A stretch of DNA of 33,927 bases from Bacteroidota bacterium (GTDB taxonomy: Bacteria > Bacteroidota > Bacteroidia > Bacteroidales > VadinHA17). A program made the position numbers and the translations under genes. Below the pieces are notes generated by a model. It saw only the letters and a list, made by a program, of their open reading frames with translations, was not told the DNA's origin and made no database searches. This document shows positions 9,401-16,520 of the stretch, piece by piece. The first letter of the stretch is position 1; the number at the start of each line of letters is the position of its first letter. The stretch is taken from NCBI GenBank assembly GCA_011042635.1, contig DQWH01000054.1, positions 1 to 33,927 on the forward strand. Direction: 5' to 3'.

Positions 9401-9605
9401 CACGTCCAATTTCCTGGGTGGTTTCTTCAAGAGTCTTCGTGTAGGTGTAGTCGGAAGGAATCTGATCACCTGGACCAATTATACCGGCTTCGATCCGGAG
9501 GTGAGTACCAGCGAAGGTAATGTGGATCCCACCGTTCAGGGCTGGGACGACTTCAGTTACCCCAATTACCGGACCCTTACCGGGACACTTGAATTCAAGT
9601 TTTAA
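6468..9605 (+). CDS. SusC/RagA-family TonB-dependent outer-membrane transporter
   Basis: The 1045-residue protein has the standard SusC order. A signal peptide (1-22, ending LLYAQG) is followed by a carboxypeptidase-regulatory-like beta-sandwich (about 25-97, ITGTVTSSEDGLPVPGASV). Next come a TonB-box-like segment (LDEVVVSG, 103-110), a plug domain (about 118-232, with IRLRG, PLIILDGV, IESMEVVKGAAASALYGSR and NGVIVITTKRG) and a 22-strand-type barrel ending in LEFKF. It imports a ligand across the outer membrane using TonB energy, with the SusD lipoprotein encoded 18 bp downstream as its lid. The substrate cannot be read from sequence. No glycoside hydrolase, sulfatase or lyase gene is present, so peptide uptake as in RagAB is as likely as glycan uptake. 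Confidence 0.95.
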   Translation: MKRFAILFALLVFTGGQLLYAQGTRITGTVTSSEDGLPVPGASVVVKGTTFGTITDFEGEYSLTVPEGTQVLVFSFVGMKTQEISIDGRNVIDVVMEPDVFGLDEVVVSGVASGTPRKKLSVTVATVSEESLKEVPATSAASALQGKIAGVRVVQTTGNPGEAAAIRLRGATVLYGSQSPLIILDGVQMEGTLADINIDDIESMEVVKGAAASALYGSRAGNGVIVITTKRGRGLAAGETEVTIRNEYGVQELANKMPVATHHFYKLKDDWESENRYTKYAGTTMYGDLTSHTNPDSIGILLSGARIEDGDHYMDNPFGVVHDHLDEYYSPGDFYTNYISIANNGEKTNFMASFENAKQQGIIVGVGGYSRQNFRFNIDHRIGDKFTFSTSNLIIKSKDDNGVLSFFELLQLQPDYDLHRVNPNGDPYFFKVDQFGTTYNPIYQAVNIDDVSERRRILSSFKLNYQPFHWLILDAQYSFEQQMNDRQYYRRYGTYTLSSWPYESKGYMEKWFDKEMAQTLQFTINLQETFGDFTAKGKLSYLLEDDKWEGFNSYGNDFSVRGVPDMSVLDQEKVFANSNTGQIVAENIFAILDVDYKAKYIASFLYRYDGASQFGADVRWNPYFRVSGAYRISEDVTIPGIQELKIRAAYGTSGNRPPWNAQYETWNIVGGAPVKNQLGNSELKPSTITETEVALNMEFLRKFDLEVAYSLTDAEDQFYPVPLPASAGYTTQWQNMGTLSSKSLEATLGVRWVENQNFLWTSHINFDRIRTKITELNVPPFTMGGRGNAGDPGVLYIQEGTYFGELWGQMFIRDMDLMAEMIEYLSDPGEMYADMTIDDFTINSDGYVIEAGTEGTVYEKPILYRGEDGSPKVVSIGDANPDFNMGISNTFSFKGFTLYTLFDWKQGGDVYSQTIQWMMRDNRAAEMDQYGKPEYAKKAYDYYIALYNVNAQNNHFVQDATYVKLREVSLYYNLPKSLTSNFLGGFFKSLRVGVVGRNLITWTNYTGFDPEVSTSEGNVDPTVQGWDDFSYPNYRTLTGTLEFKF

Positions 9606-9623
9606 CCTCAAAAAACAGCAAAC

Positions 9624-11219
9624 ATGAAAAAGTGGATAAAATATATCTTGTTTGTCGGGCTGGTCGCTGCATACAGTTGCGCCGATCTGGACGTGGAAAA
9701 CCTGAACGAGCCTGACAAAGACAGGGCCATCGGCTCGCCGGATGACCTGGTAGGCCTGGCCAGCGGAACTTTCCGTACGGTATACAACCAGCTGATGGAA
9801 TATGACGGGCTGGCACTGGGTATGGGGGTTATGGCCGACTGGAATTCCTGTTCCTGGGGGAATGCCGGCATGAATGACCTGTCGCATGAACCGCGGAACA
9901 ATGCCTTCCAGAATGACCTTACCTATGCCTATTTTCCCATTATCGAGGATCACTGGACGGAGATGTACAAGGCACTCTCTGCGGCCAATGATATTATCAA
10001 TGCCATTGAAGTGGATGGCCTGGAACTTGGTGACAACGGCGTATTGACCGCTCCTGTACGCGCCTGGTGTTCCTTTATACAGGGTGTTACCCACGGTTAT
10101 ATCGGACTCAGTTTTGACCGGGGGAACATCATCGATGAAACCACCGATCTTACAGCACTTGAGTTCTTTTCTTACGAAGATGTATGTGCGGCCGGCATTG
10201 ATTACCTGTATGAAACCCTTGACCTGATCGATGCAGCCGGTACTTTTGTGTTGCCTGAAACCTTTGTACGTGGTTATGGCGGAGAGATGGATCAGGATTT
10301 CTTTGAGCAGGTGGTCCGCACTTTCCTGGCCAAAATACTGATATCATGGCCGCGTAACGGGACCGAAGCACAGCAGATCGACTGGAACGAAGTGCTGACC
10401 GTACTGACCAGTGGTGCGGGAGGACTGGAGACGGATTTCAATCCGGACAATGACGATGTAACCTGGGTCAACAATTACCTGGGATACCAGAGACTTTCGG
10501 GATGGGGAAGAGTGGATCACCGAATCATCAACAAGATGGATCCGGATTATTTCTCCCGCTGGCCTGATGAAAGCAACTGGGGAAACATCGGTCTATCTGA
10601 GGATCCCGGAGCAGCTGAATCGGATGATGCCAGGCTGGGATCTGATTTCGAGTATCTGCCGGATAATAATTTCCGTGCTGACCGCGGGCATTATCATTTT
10701 TCGCATTACAGATTCAAACGTTTTGACGACTGGGGAGTAACGTGGACCGGTTCATCACCCTTCCTTATGTCCTGGGAGGCCAAACTCATTGAAGCCGAAG
10801 CACGTTTGAGAACAGGCGACAAAGATGGAGCCATTGCCATACTGAACGATCCCGACGGGCCAAGAAAAGTGCGGGGAGGGCTGGCCGATATCAGTTCGGA
10901 AGCTACAAACGATGAAGTGCTGGCAGCTATTATCTACGAAAAGGAAATTGAGTGCTACGACGCCATCATGGGCATCAGCTTTTTCGATATGAGAAGGATG
11001 GATATGCTGCAATACGGAACGCTCAATCATTTCCCCGTGCCGAGAACAGAACTGGAACTGGTTGGAGTGCCCGTATATACCATCGGCACCCAGGAGCCTG
11101 ACGGCTGGGACCGTGCCCTGTATGGATGGGTAGGTCTTGACGGCCAGGTGGTTCCCGTGGGAGGCTGGCCGGGATATCCCGATAAGCCGGCACCCGGGCC
11201 GAAACCTTCCTTTGAATAA
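9624..11219 (+). CDS. SusD/RagB-family nutrient-binding outer-membrane lipoprotein
   Basis: The protein has 531 residues with a lipoprotein signal ending at C19 (AYSC) and an acidic stretch after it, as in surface-exposed Bacteroidota lipoproteins. The N-terminal part has the helical SusD pattern (DWTEMYKALSAANDIINAIE-like segment near 112-132). The C-terminal part has the family signature LMSWEAKLIEAEARLRTGDKD with the block ATNDEVLAAIIYEKEIECYDA, GISFFDMRR and HFPVPRTELEL. It binds substrate and closes over the SusC channel. It is translationally close to SusC (18 bp) and is followed at 47 bp by a third lipoprotein, which makes a compact three-gene operon. Confidence 0.93.
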   Translation: MKKWIKYILFVGLVAAYSCADLDVENLNEPDKDRAIGSPDDLVGLASGTFRTVYNQLMEYDGLALGMGVMADWNSCSWGNAGMNDLSHEPRNNAFQNDLTYAYFPIIEDHWTEMYKALSAANDIINAIEVDGLELGDNGVLTAPVRAWCSFIQGVTHGYIGLSFDRGNIIDETTDLTALEFFSYEDVCAAGIDYLYETLDLIDAAGTFVLPETFVRGYGGEMDQDFFEQVVRTFLAKILISWPRNGTEAQQIDWNEVLTVLTSGAGGLETDFNPDNDDVTWVNNYLGYQRLSGWGRVDHRIINKMDPDYFSRWPDESNWGNIGLSEDPGAAESDDARLGSDFEYLPDNNFRADRGHYHFSHYRFKRFDDWGVTWTGSSPFLMSWEAKLIEAEARLRTGDKDGAIAILNDPDGPRKVRGGLADISSEATNDEVLAAIIYEKEIECYDAIMGISFFDMRRMDMLQYGTLNHFPVPRTELELVGVPVYTIGTQEPDGWDRALYGWVGLDGQVVPVGGWPGYPDKPAPGPKPSFE

Positions 11220-11266
11220 AGGGTAATGATGAATCCAGTATACATAAAAAACTAAAATATGGAATT

Positions 11267-12049
11267 ATGAAAAGGGCATTTTTCAAATTGATATCACTCG
11301 TTGCCCTGGTATTGATGGTCGTATCATGTGAAAAGAATCCCATCGAACAGGCCAATGAAGAATATGATTACAGCAAAATGGTTCCCCGGGTGATGGCTAT
11401 CAACGGTCCTGCCGAATTTATTGCTTCCGGGCAACAGTATGCCAGGTACACGGCGCCCACCCGGGGCGGGTCAACCTTTGAATGGAGTGTCAGCAAGGTT
11501 TCCGCCGAGATCGTGGTCGATCCCGATGATAACGGAAAAACCTATATTGCTGATATCAAATTCGACCAACTGGATGAAGATTCGGTAGCTATTGTCACCG
11601 TGGTGGAAACCAATTATTTCGGGACAAAGTCCGATCCTTTCTCAAAAACGGTATCACTCCTCAGATTCTGTCCGCTGGAGATGGATGATTTCACCGGCCT
11701 GTACCTGGAGGGAGACGGTGACGGGCAGTTCTGCGATGTGACAGTAACACGGGATCCTGCCGACATGCTGTTCGGACTGGTGTTGGACGGCATTCTGGGC
11801 CAGAATTACTGGTGGGGACCTCCGGGCGGCCATCTGGTTATCAAGATCGAAGGATGTAACAATACCCTCTTTTTCGACAAACAGGCAACCGGTATTGTTG
11901 ATCCTACTTACGGCAAGGTTTATATGGAGCTGGATGGTGGCGTGAAAGGCTGGATCGATCCTGACGATTACTCATTTGGTTACACCGGAAAAGTGACGGT
12001 GGCCGCCGGTTCCTTCGGTGCCTATCCGTTCACCTATACCAAGCAGTAA
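11267..12049 (+). CDS. Putative surface lipoprotein, third gene of the susCD operon
   Basis: The 260-residue protein has a lipoprotein signal with lipobox MVVSC (C21). The first half after the signal (about 40-125) reads like an Ig/PKD-type beta-sandwich (GPAEFIASGQQYARYTAPT, STFEWSV, DSVAIVTVVETNYFG). The second half (about 135-260) is rich in glycine, aspartate and aromatics (LYLEGDGDGQFCDV; NYWWGPPGG) and belongs to no family recognised here. Its position after SusD matches that of SusE/SusF-type accessory binding lipoproteins, so a surface ligand-binding role is inferred from position only. It contains three cysteines besides the lipidated one. A strong terminator follows. Confidence 0.8.
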   Translation: MKRAFFKLISLVALVLMVVSCEKNPIEQANEEYDYSKMVPRVMAINGPAEFIASGQQYARYTAPTRGGSTFEWSVSKVSAEIVVDPDDNGKTYIADIKFDQLDEDSVAIVTVVETNYFGTKSDPFSKTVSLLRFCPLEMDDFTGLYLEGDGDGQFCDVTVTRDPADMLFGLVLDGILGQNYWWGPPGGHLVIKIEGCNNTLFFDKQATGIVDPTYGKVYMELDGGVKGWIDPDDYSFGYTGKVTVAAGSFGAYPFTYTKQ

Positions 12050-12078
12050 GCAATTATTTTGTGCAACGATGAAAGAAA

Positions 12079-12120
12079 AGAGGCGGAATACATGGTTCCG
12101 CCTCTCTCTTTGTGTATTTT
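12079..12120 (+). terminator. Rho-independent terminator of the susCD operon
   Basis: A perfect 10-bp G/C-rich stem (12079-12088 AGAGGCGGAA with 12096-12105) encloses a 7-nt loop. A pyrimidine/T-rich tail runs to 12120. It lies 30 bp after the third lipoprotein stop and ends 10 bp before the next ATG. Confidence 0.85.
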
Positions 12121-12129
12121 TATGACAGA

Positions 12130-12693
12130 ATGAAACAAAAAAGATATTCTATTTCTGTTCTGGCCGGGATCCTAGTGATTTCCCTCCTCTGGCCCGCCTG
12201 TGTTCATTCCGGAGGGAACAGGCAAAAAGTAAGCAGGGAGGATAGTTTGCTGTCGGTTGATCTATGCCTGAAGGGACTGGGATTTGCCCTGAACGGGAAA
12301 CTGGAAGAGTCGCTGGATGCATACAGCGAGGCCATCCGGATCAACCCGTGGAATGCTACCGCATACGGCGGACGTGGTATGATCAGGCTGGGATTGAGCG
12401 ATCTGGAAGGAGCGTATCAGGATGCATCCAGAGCCATTGAGCTGGATTCAACCAATGCCGACTGGTACGGAAACCGGGCCTATGTGGAGATGCTGAGGGG
12501 GAATTTGCCCGGGGCCCTGAATGACCTCAATAAATCCCTGCAACTGAATCCTTCTTATGGATGGGCCTACACAAAGCGAGGGAATGTGAAGTATATGATG
12601 AAAGATATTTCCGGAGCCTGCGAAGACTGGAAAATAGCCATCGGCTATAATGAAACGGAAGCCATGGACTCTGTACACAGGCATTGTTTCTGA
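12130..12693 (+). CDS. Small TPR-repeat lipoprotein
   Basis: The product has 187 residues from the ATG at 12130. A GTG 18 bp further upstream is in frame but lies beside the terminator tail and would spoil the signal peptide. The N-terminus is a lipoprotein signal with lipobox WPAC (C24). Residues about 45-175 hold three to four tetratricopeptide repeats, each with the pattern A..D...AIxLxP/D (for example YSEAIRINPWNATAYGGRG, ASRAIELDSTNADWYGNRA, LNKSLQLNPSYGWAYTKRG). The protein is probably tethered to the periplasmic side of a membrane and acts as a protein-binding scaffold; no partner is indicated. It is convergent with the YcaO gene. Confidence 0.85.
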   Translation: MKQKRYSISVLAGILVISLLWPACVHSGGNRQKVSREDSLLSVDLCLKGLGFALNGKLEESLDAYSEAIRINPWNATAYGGRGMIRLGLSDLEGAYQDASRAIELDSTNADWYGNRAYVEMLRGNLPGALNDLNKSLQLNPSYGWAYTKRGNVKYMMKDISGACEDWKIAIGYNETEAMDSVHRHCF

Positions 12694-12733
12694 TGGGTGG
12701 TGCTTCCCCGCCACGGTAATAGCAGGGTCATTT

Positions 12734-14893
12734 TTATCCCTTCCCGAAAAGCCTGCTCACAAAGGAACTGCCGGAAGATTTTTTATTCCGGATCAGGTTT
12801 TCCGGATATTCTTCCAGTTTTTTTTGCAGGGATTTCAGCAGGCTCTTTTCCTCCGGTGAGAGGTATGCCTTGATGACGTCTATTGAGTATCCGTTTGATG
12901 TGCGAACGGTATGTTCCTTTTTGGGTTCCAGATGTAACAGTAATTCAATATCATCTCCTTCCTCATCCGCAGGGGAAAACAAGAATTCAAAGCCGGAATC
13001 GGAAAACTGCCTGATATTCTTCAGCAGAAAACCTTCGTACTCCTTCTCCGGTTCCAGTCCGAACAGCCGGTTTTGACCGGTTGAAATTTGTATAATGGTT
13101 TCTTCCAGCCGGTCAGACAATTCATCCAGTTCAACGATCCTGTGTTCTCTTTGCTTATCCGGCTCGATGGCCTGTACTTTTTTTAAAATATCCGCACTTT
13201 CCCGATACAGCCCTTCTTCCTGTAGTTCACCTGCCAGATCAAGGTATTTATCCGTATCAGTTTCCCAGGAAATTTCCAGTCCTTCTTTTTTCAGAAATTC
13301 AGGGATATAATTGATCCAGCCCATTCGTTGATAGGCATTTATCAGATACATGATCCGGTCCTGATTTCCGTTTTCTCCCTTAAGGACCCGGTGAAAAAAG
13401 ACAAAAGCTTCAGGGTCTTCCTTATCCCAGGGAGTAATGGGTGCAGGCTCCCGAGCTGATCCCGGCATGTCAGATAATATTTTTTCTTCCTCCCTCCCCG
13501 CGAAAAACCGGCTGACAAAATTTAGCAGTGCTTTGTCTCCTGTTCCGGCCAGCAGTTCAAAATAGGTTTTCCTGAATGCGGATCTCGGTACTGCTTCATC
13601 TTCCGGGGTCATAAAAAAAAGCGATTCCAGACCTTCCAGGTTCCGGGGAATGATTTTGTCCTCAATGGGCGGGGTACCAATATGGAAATTCAATGGCCAT
13701 GAATACGTTTTACTGAAGATATCCGGAATATATACAATGTGGGCCGGTATCCCCAGGTCTTGATGAGTACAGTTGAGAGCCAGAACCTGGTTGAACGCCC
13801 GTGCAGCAGTTTGCCAGATATCCCTGATATAATCATATTCCTTGGTTATTTTGACCAGTTCCTTTTGTTCTGCCCGGTTGATCTTATTCCGGACTCGCTC
13901 GATGAAATACTCGCCAAACAGGCGGTTTTCACCCCAGGTCTGGTGCCGTGTAGTTGAGAAGGCTTCATTAAAGCCCTGAATGCTTTCCGTGAGGGCCCTG
14001 ACCAGGGCCATCCTCTGATCCAGATGGGTTCCTCCGGAAGAGAATATGATGTTCCGGTTCGGATGGTATTCGGTTTTCACCAGATAACTGAAGAACCTGA
14101 TGCCATTCGAGTCAAGGCTGATATCCATTATCCTGAAATCATCGAATACCCTGTTCAGTTTGTGGACGATATCCTTCAGCATGGGATAGGCCCGGACTAT
14201 GCTTTCCGGATCAAGAGCATATCCTTCCAGTTCGTCCAGGAAATACGCGGTCTGGGTATACCTTTCCACGCATTCGAACAGGCCTCCCAGAATGGATTCC
14301 TCTTCGGTATTCCCGGCGGTAAAACCGTTTGTCCCCATTTTGTCAAAAAGTATTTCCATAGGGAACCACAGGGTGTTGCCGCTGGTCAGGTCGGTTACTT
14401 CCAGCAGGTCAATATTTTCTCCGGGCAGATGGAAATTGAACTTCTCATCTTTGAAATGCCGGAAAATTCCGGGTGATTCGTTCCGGATATAATCCATATA
14501 GTCTTCAAACAACATGGATTTCAGCCTGCCGTCGGAGATCCCCGAATCCCTTAATCCGAATTCCATGAGTTTTATTGACAGGCGTTCGAACATTTCCATA
14601 TACAAGCTTGCCTGGCACTGTTCCATACTCAGGCCTTTCCCGTTGGAAGACTGCAACCGGTATGACGGGAATTTTTTCAGTATGCCGAATTCTTTAGGGA
14701 ACCGTTCGGCCAGGCCCTGGGGATTGATCTGGAAGTTTCCCGAATAACCTCCCATTTTTTCTTTTCTGTCTTCCCGTATTTCCAGGAATGTTGTGAAATG
14801 TTCAAAGTGCAACCTGCGGAATATTTCCGTGCACTTCTGTACCGTTTGTGCGGGTGGAATTTCTTTGATGGCGTCCTGGTTATAAAAGCTCAT
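12734..14893 (-). CDS. Stand-alone YcaO-domain protein with C-terminal helical extension
   Basis: YcaO proteins use ATP to activate backbone amides, making azolines or thioamides in RiPPs and other targets. E. coli YcaO is linked to RimO-dependent ribosomal protein S12 methylthiolation. The product has 719 residues from the ATG at 14893 (MSFYNQ); the frame stays open upstream, but the extension looks non-coding. The ATP/Mg-binding signature positions are present: SLYMEMFER (E100, E103), GLFECVER (E207, E210) and RALTESIQ (E303, Q306). No proline-rich C-terminus of cyclodehydratase type is seen. Instead, residues about 545-620 look TPR-like (YLDLAGELQEEGLYRESADILKK), as in E. coli YcaO, followed by a charged tail. 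No SagB/SagC, ThiF, TfuA or precursor-peptide gene stands beside it, so a housekeeping modification is more likely than a RiPP cluster. Confidence 0.85.
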   Translation of the reverse strand: MSFYNQDAIKEIPPAQTVQKCTEIFRRLHFEHFTTFLEIREDRKEKMGGYSGNFQINPQGLAERFPKEFGILKKFPSYRLQSSNGKGLSMEQCQASLYMEMFERLSIKLMEFGLRDSGISDGRLKSMLFEDYMDYIRNESPGIFRHFKDEKFNFHLPGENIDLLEVTDLTSGNTLWFPMEILFDKMGTNGFTAGNTEEESILGGLFECVERYTQTAYFLDELEGYALDPESIVRAYPMLKDIVHKLNRVFDDFRIMDISLDSNGIRFFSYLVKTEYHPNRNIIFSSGGTHLDQRMALVRALTESIQGFNEAFSTTRHQTWGENRLFGEYFIERVRNKINRAEQKELVKITKEYDYIRDIWQTAARAFNQVLALNCTHQDLGIPAHIVYIPDIFSKTYSWPLNFHIGTPPIEDKIIPRNLEGLESLFFMTPEDEAVPRSAFRKTYFELLAGTGDKALLNFVSRFFAGREEEKILSDMPGSAREPAPITPWDKEDPEAFVFFHRVLKGENGNQDRIMYLINAYQRMGWINYIPEFLKKEGLEISWETDTDKYLDLAGELQEEGLYRESADILKKVQAIEPDKQREHRIVELDELSDRLEETIIQISTGQNRLFGLEPEKEYEGFLLKNIRQFSDSGFEFLFSPADEEGDDIELLLHLEPKKEHTVRTSNGYSIDVIKAYLSPEEKSLLKSLQKKLEEYPENLIRNKKSSGSSFVSRLFGKG

Positions 14894-14908
14894 GCTGAAC
14901 AGTTTCTT

Positions 14909-14940
14909 TAAAATTAAGTTCTTTTCATTTATCAAACAAT
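14909..14940 (-). promoter_or_regulatory. Possible promoter of the YcaO gene
   Basis: On the minus strand, ATTG (14940-14937) and TAATTTTA (14916-14909) are 20 nt apart, each one mismatch from the Bacteroidota consensus. The predicted start near 14902 is 9-10 nt before the ATG at 14893. It supports the shorter start of the YcaO frame. Confidence 0.35.
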
Positions 14941-15134
14941 AGAAACAAGGTTGCATGCTTGCCGCTGGAATGGATTGCCTGTTCAACATTCTCCTTTTAC
15001 GGGCTCCTGGCGCAACCACCGGGCATATTTTCCAGATCAGAATTGGTTATAAAACATTTCATGAGTAAATTGCAGCGTTTTTTCACGGAATGCCCGGAAC
15101 ACATAATTTCCGTGCTTTCTCCAAAACAAATTGT

Positions 15135-16043
15135 ATGATGGAAATATATCGCCTGACCCACCTGCTTGAGCTGGAAGCTGAGTCGATTTATGTGATTCGC
15201 GAGGTGGCGGCACAGTTTGAGAGGCCTGTCCTGCTTTTTTCCGGAGGAAAGGATTCGATCGTGATGTATCACCTGGCCCGGAAAGCTTTCTGGCCGGCCC
15301 TGGTGCCTTTCCCGCTGTTACACATCGATACCGGTCATAATTTCCCCGAAACCCTGCAGTTCAGGGATGAACTGATGGAAAAAACAGGGGGGAAATGCAT
15401 TGTACGGTACGTACAGGATACCATCGATGCAGGAAAGGTGGTGGAGGAAACCGGGTACAATGCCAGCCGGAACGTATTGCAAACGGTAACCCTGCTGGAT
15501 GCCATCGAAGAATTCAAATTCGATGCGGCCATGGGTGGTGGACGACGGGATGAGGAAAAAGCCCGGGCCAAGGAAAGATTTTTTTCCCACCGGGATGAAT
15601 TCGGGCAGTGGGATCCCAAAAACCAGCGTCCCGAGCTCTGGAATGTTTTCAACGGAAAAAAGCGCATGGGTGAGCATTTCCGGGTATTCCCCCTGAGTAA
15701 CTGGACAGAGATGGATGTGTGGCAGTATATCCTGATGGAAAACATTGAGATACCCAGTCTTTATTTTACTCATAAAAGGGAAGTCTTTAACAGGGACGGA
15801 GTGTGGCTGGCCGTTGCCGCTTTTATGAAAATGAAACCCGATGAGAAAGCCGAAGTGCGGGATGTGCGTTGCCGGACAATAGGCGATATAACCTGTACGG
15901 GCCTTACCCTTTCCAGGGCCAACAGTGTGAAAGATATAATTCTGGAAGTGGCTGCTACACGTACCACGGAACGCGGAGGCCGGTACGACGACAAACGCTC
16001 GGAAGCGGCTATGGAAGACAGAAAGAAGGAGGGGTATTTTTAG
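15135..16043 (+). CDS. cysD: Sulfate adenylyltransferase small subunit
   Basis: CysD, with the GTPase CysN, makes adenosine 5'-phosphosulfate from ATP and sulfate, the entry step of sulfate assimilation. The PP-loop motif SGGKDS is at residues 36-41, after the conserved YRLTHLLELEAESI start. The C-terminus RGGRYDDKRSEAAMEDRKKEGYF is the family ending. The frame could begin at 15090, but family members begin with the MEIYRLTHL segment, so the ATGATG at 15135 is chosen (302 residues, normal length). cysN normally follows at once; here it is displaced by about 480 bp of repeats and non-coding DNA. No cysC, cysH or sulfate transporter gene is in the window. Confidence 0.93.
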   Translation: MMEIYRLTHLLELEAESIYVIREVAAQFERPVLLFSGGKDSIVMYHLARKAFWPALVPFPLLHIDTGHNFPETLQFRDELMEKTGGKCIVRYVQDTIDAGKVVEETGYNASRNVLQTVTLLDAIEEFKFDAAMGGGRRDEEKARAKERFFSHRDEFGQWDPKNQRPELWNVFNGKKRMGEHFRVFPLSNWTEMDVWQYILMENIEIPSLYFTHKREVFNRDGVWLAVAAFMKMKPDEKAEVRDVRCRTIGDITCTGLTLSRANSVKDIILEVAATRTTERGGRYDDKRSEAAMEDRKKEGYF

Positions 16044-16050
16044 AATAGGG

Positions 16051-16204
16051 ATGCAGTGGTCATGCGGTAGGGATGCAGTGGTCATGCAGTTGTTATGCGG
16101 TAGGGATGCAGTGGTCATGCAGTGGTCATGCAGTTGTTATGCGGTTGTTATGCGGTTGTTATGCGGTTGTTATGCAGTTGTTATGCGGTTGTTATGCGGT
16201 AGGG
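16051..16204 (+). repeat. Minisatellite: 14 perfect-length 11-bp tandem units between cysD and cysN
   Basis: Fourteen units of exactly 11 bp run head to tail from 16051. There are four variants: A ATGCAGTGGTC, B ATGCGGTAGGG, C ATGCAGTTGTT, D ATGCGGTTGTT. The order is A B A C B A A C D D D C D B. All units begin ATGC(A/G)GT; only the fifth base and the last few bases vary. The array begins 8 bp after the cysD stop. The unit length is not a multiple of three, and the array is open in several frames on both strands. Confidence 0.95.
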
Positions 16205-16230
16205 GGTATTGTCGGTATTGTCCTAAAAAG

Positions 16231-16274
16231 TGTGTCAAATTAGGATTAAGTATTATTTTTTAATCTTTGACACA
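16231..16274. repeat. Bulged hairpin after the minisatellite
   Basis: The outer stem TGTGTCAAA (16231-16239) pairs with TTTGACACA (16266-16274). The inner stem GATTAA (16244-16249) pairs with TTAATC (16260-16265), leaving a 4-nt bulge and a 10-nt T-rich loop. No T-run follows the outer arm, so it is not a standard terminator. It could end the cysD mRNA, or be a remnant of a small palindromic element. Confidence 0.6.
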
Positions 16275-16399
16275 TGAAAGGGGAATGAAATGAATTTTTA
16301 TACTTGAAGATATGGATTTATATCAACTGCTGAAACCAGGATCCTGATTGTCAGTGGAATAATTTTACCAAATCAAATACTGATAATCTTTTTTGTTTA
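16275..16399. other. A/T-rich non-coding part of the cysD-cysN gap
   Basis: About 125 bases with no convincing gene, RNA or exact promoter element on either strand. A sequence near 16382-16390 (TAATCTTTT) is only a loose match to the -7 consensus, but this is where a separate cysN promoter would be expected. Confidence 0.4.
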
Positions 16400-16519
16400 A
16401 TGAAAGAAACCGAATCAGGTGAGAAATACATGAAACACAATTTTGACAATTACTGCATACCATCGCATGAACGTAATCTCATCCAGATCGAGCGATCAAC
16501 ATTAATTGCATTTACATAA
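16400..16519 (+). CDS. Candidate 39-residue small protein or leader peptide just before cysN
   Basis: ATG at 16400 opens a 39-codon frame ending in TAA at 16517-16519, one base before the cysN ATG at 16521. A second in-frame ATG lies at 16430 (29 residues). The peptide is charged, with one cysteine (MKETESGEKY..., then FDNYCIPSHERN), and has no signal or membrane segment. It is not recognised as any family. Tight coupling to cysN suggests either a translated leader or chance; there is no clear ribosome-binding site to decide. Confidence 0.3.
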   Translation: MKETESGEKYMKHNFDNYCIPSHERNLIQIERSTLIAFT

Positions 16520-16520
16520 T

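Noticed and set aside
9054-10094. 346-codon minus-strand frame across the susC-susD junction
   Set aside because: It lies opposite two well-supported genes and has no recognisable domain; it is a by-product of their codon bias.
15318-16118. 266-codon minus-strand frame starting in the minisatellite
   Set aside because: The start is made of repeat units and the rest is antisense to cysD.
16051-16204. CRISPR array
   Set aside because: The units are directly adjacent with no spacers, and there are no cas genes in the window.
12734-16263. A complete RiPP biosynthetic cluster around the YcaO gene
   Set aside because: No precursor with a leader, no partner enzyme, no exporter and no protease gene is adjacent; the neighbours are a TPR lipoprotein and cysD.
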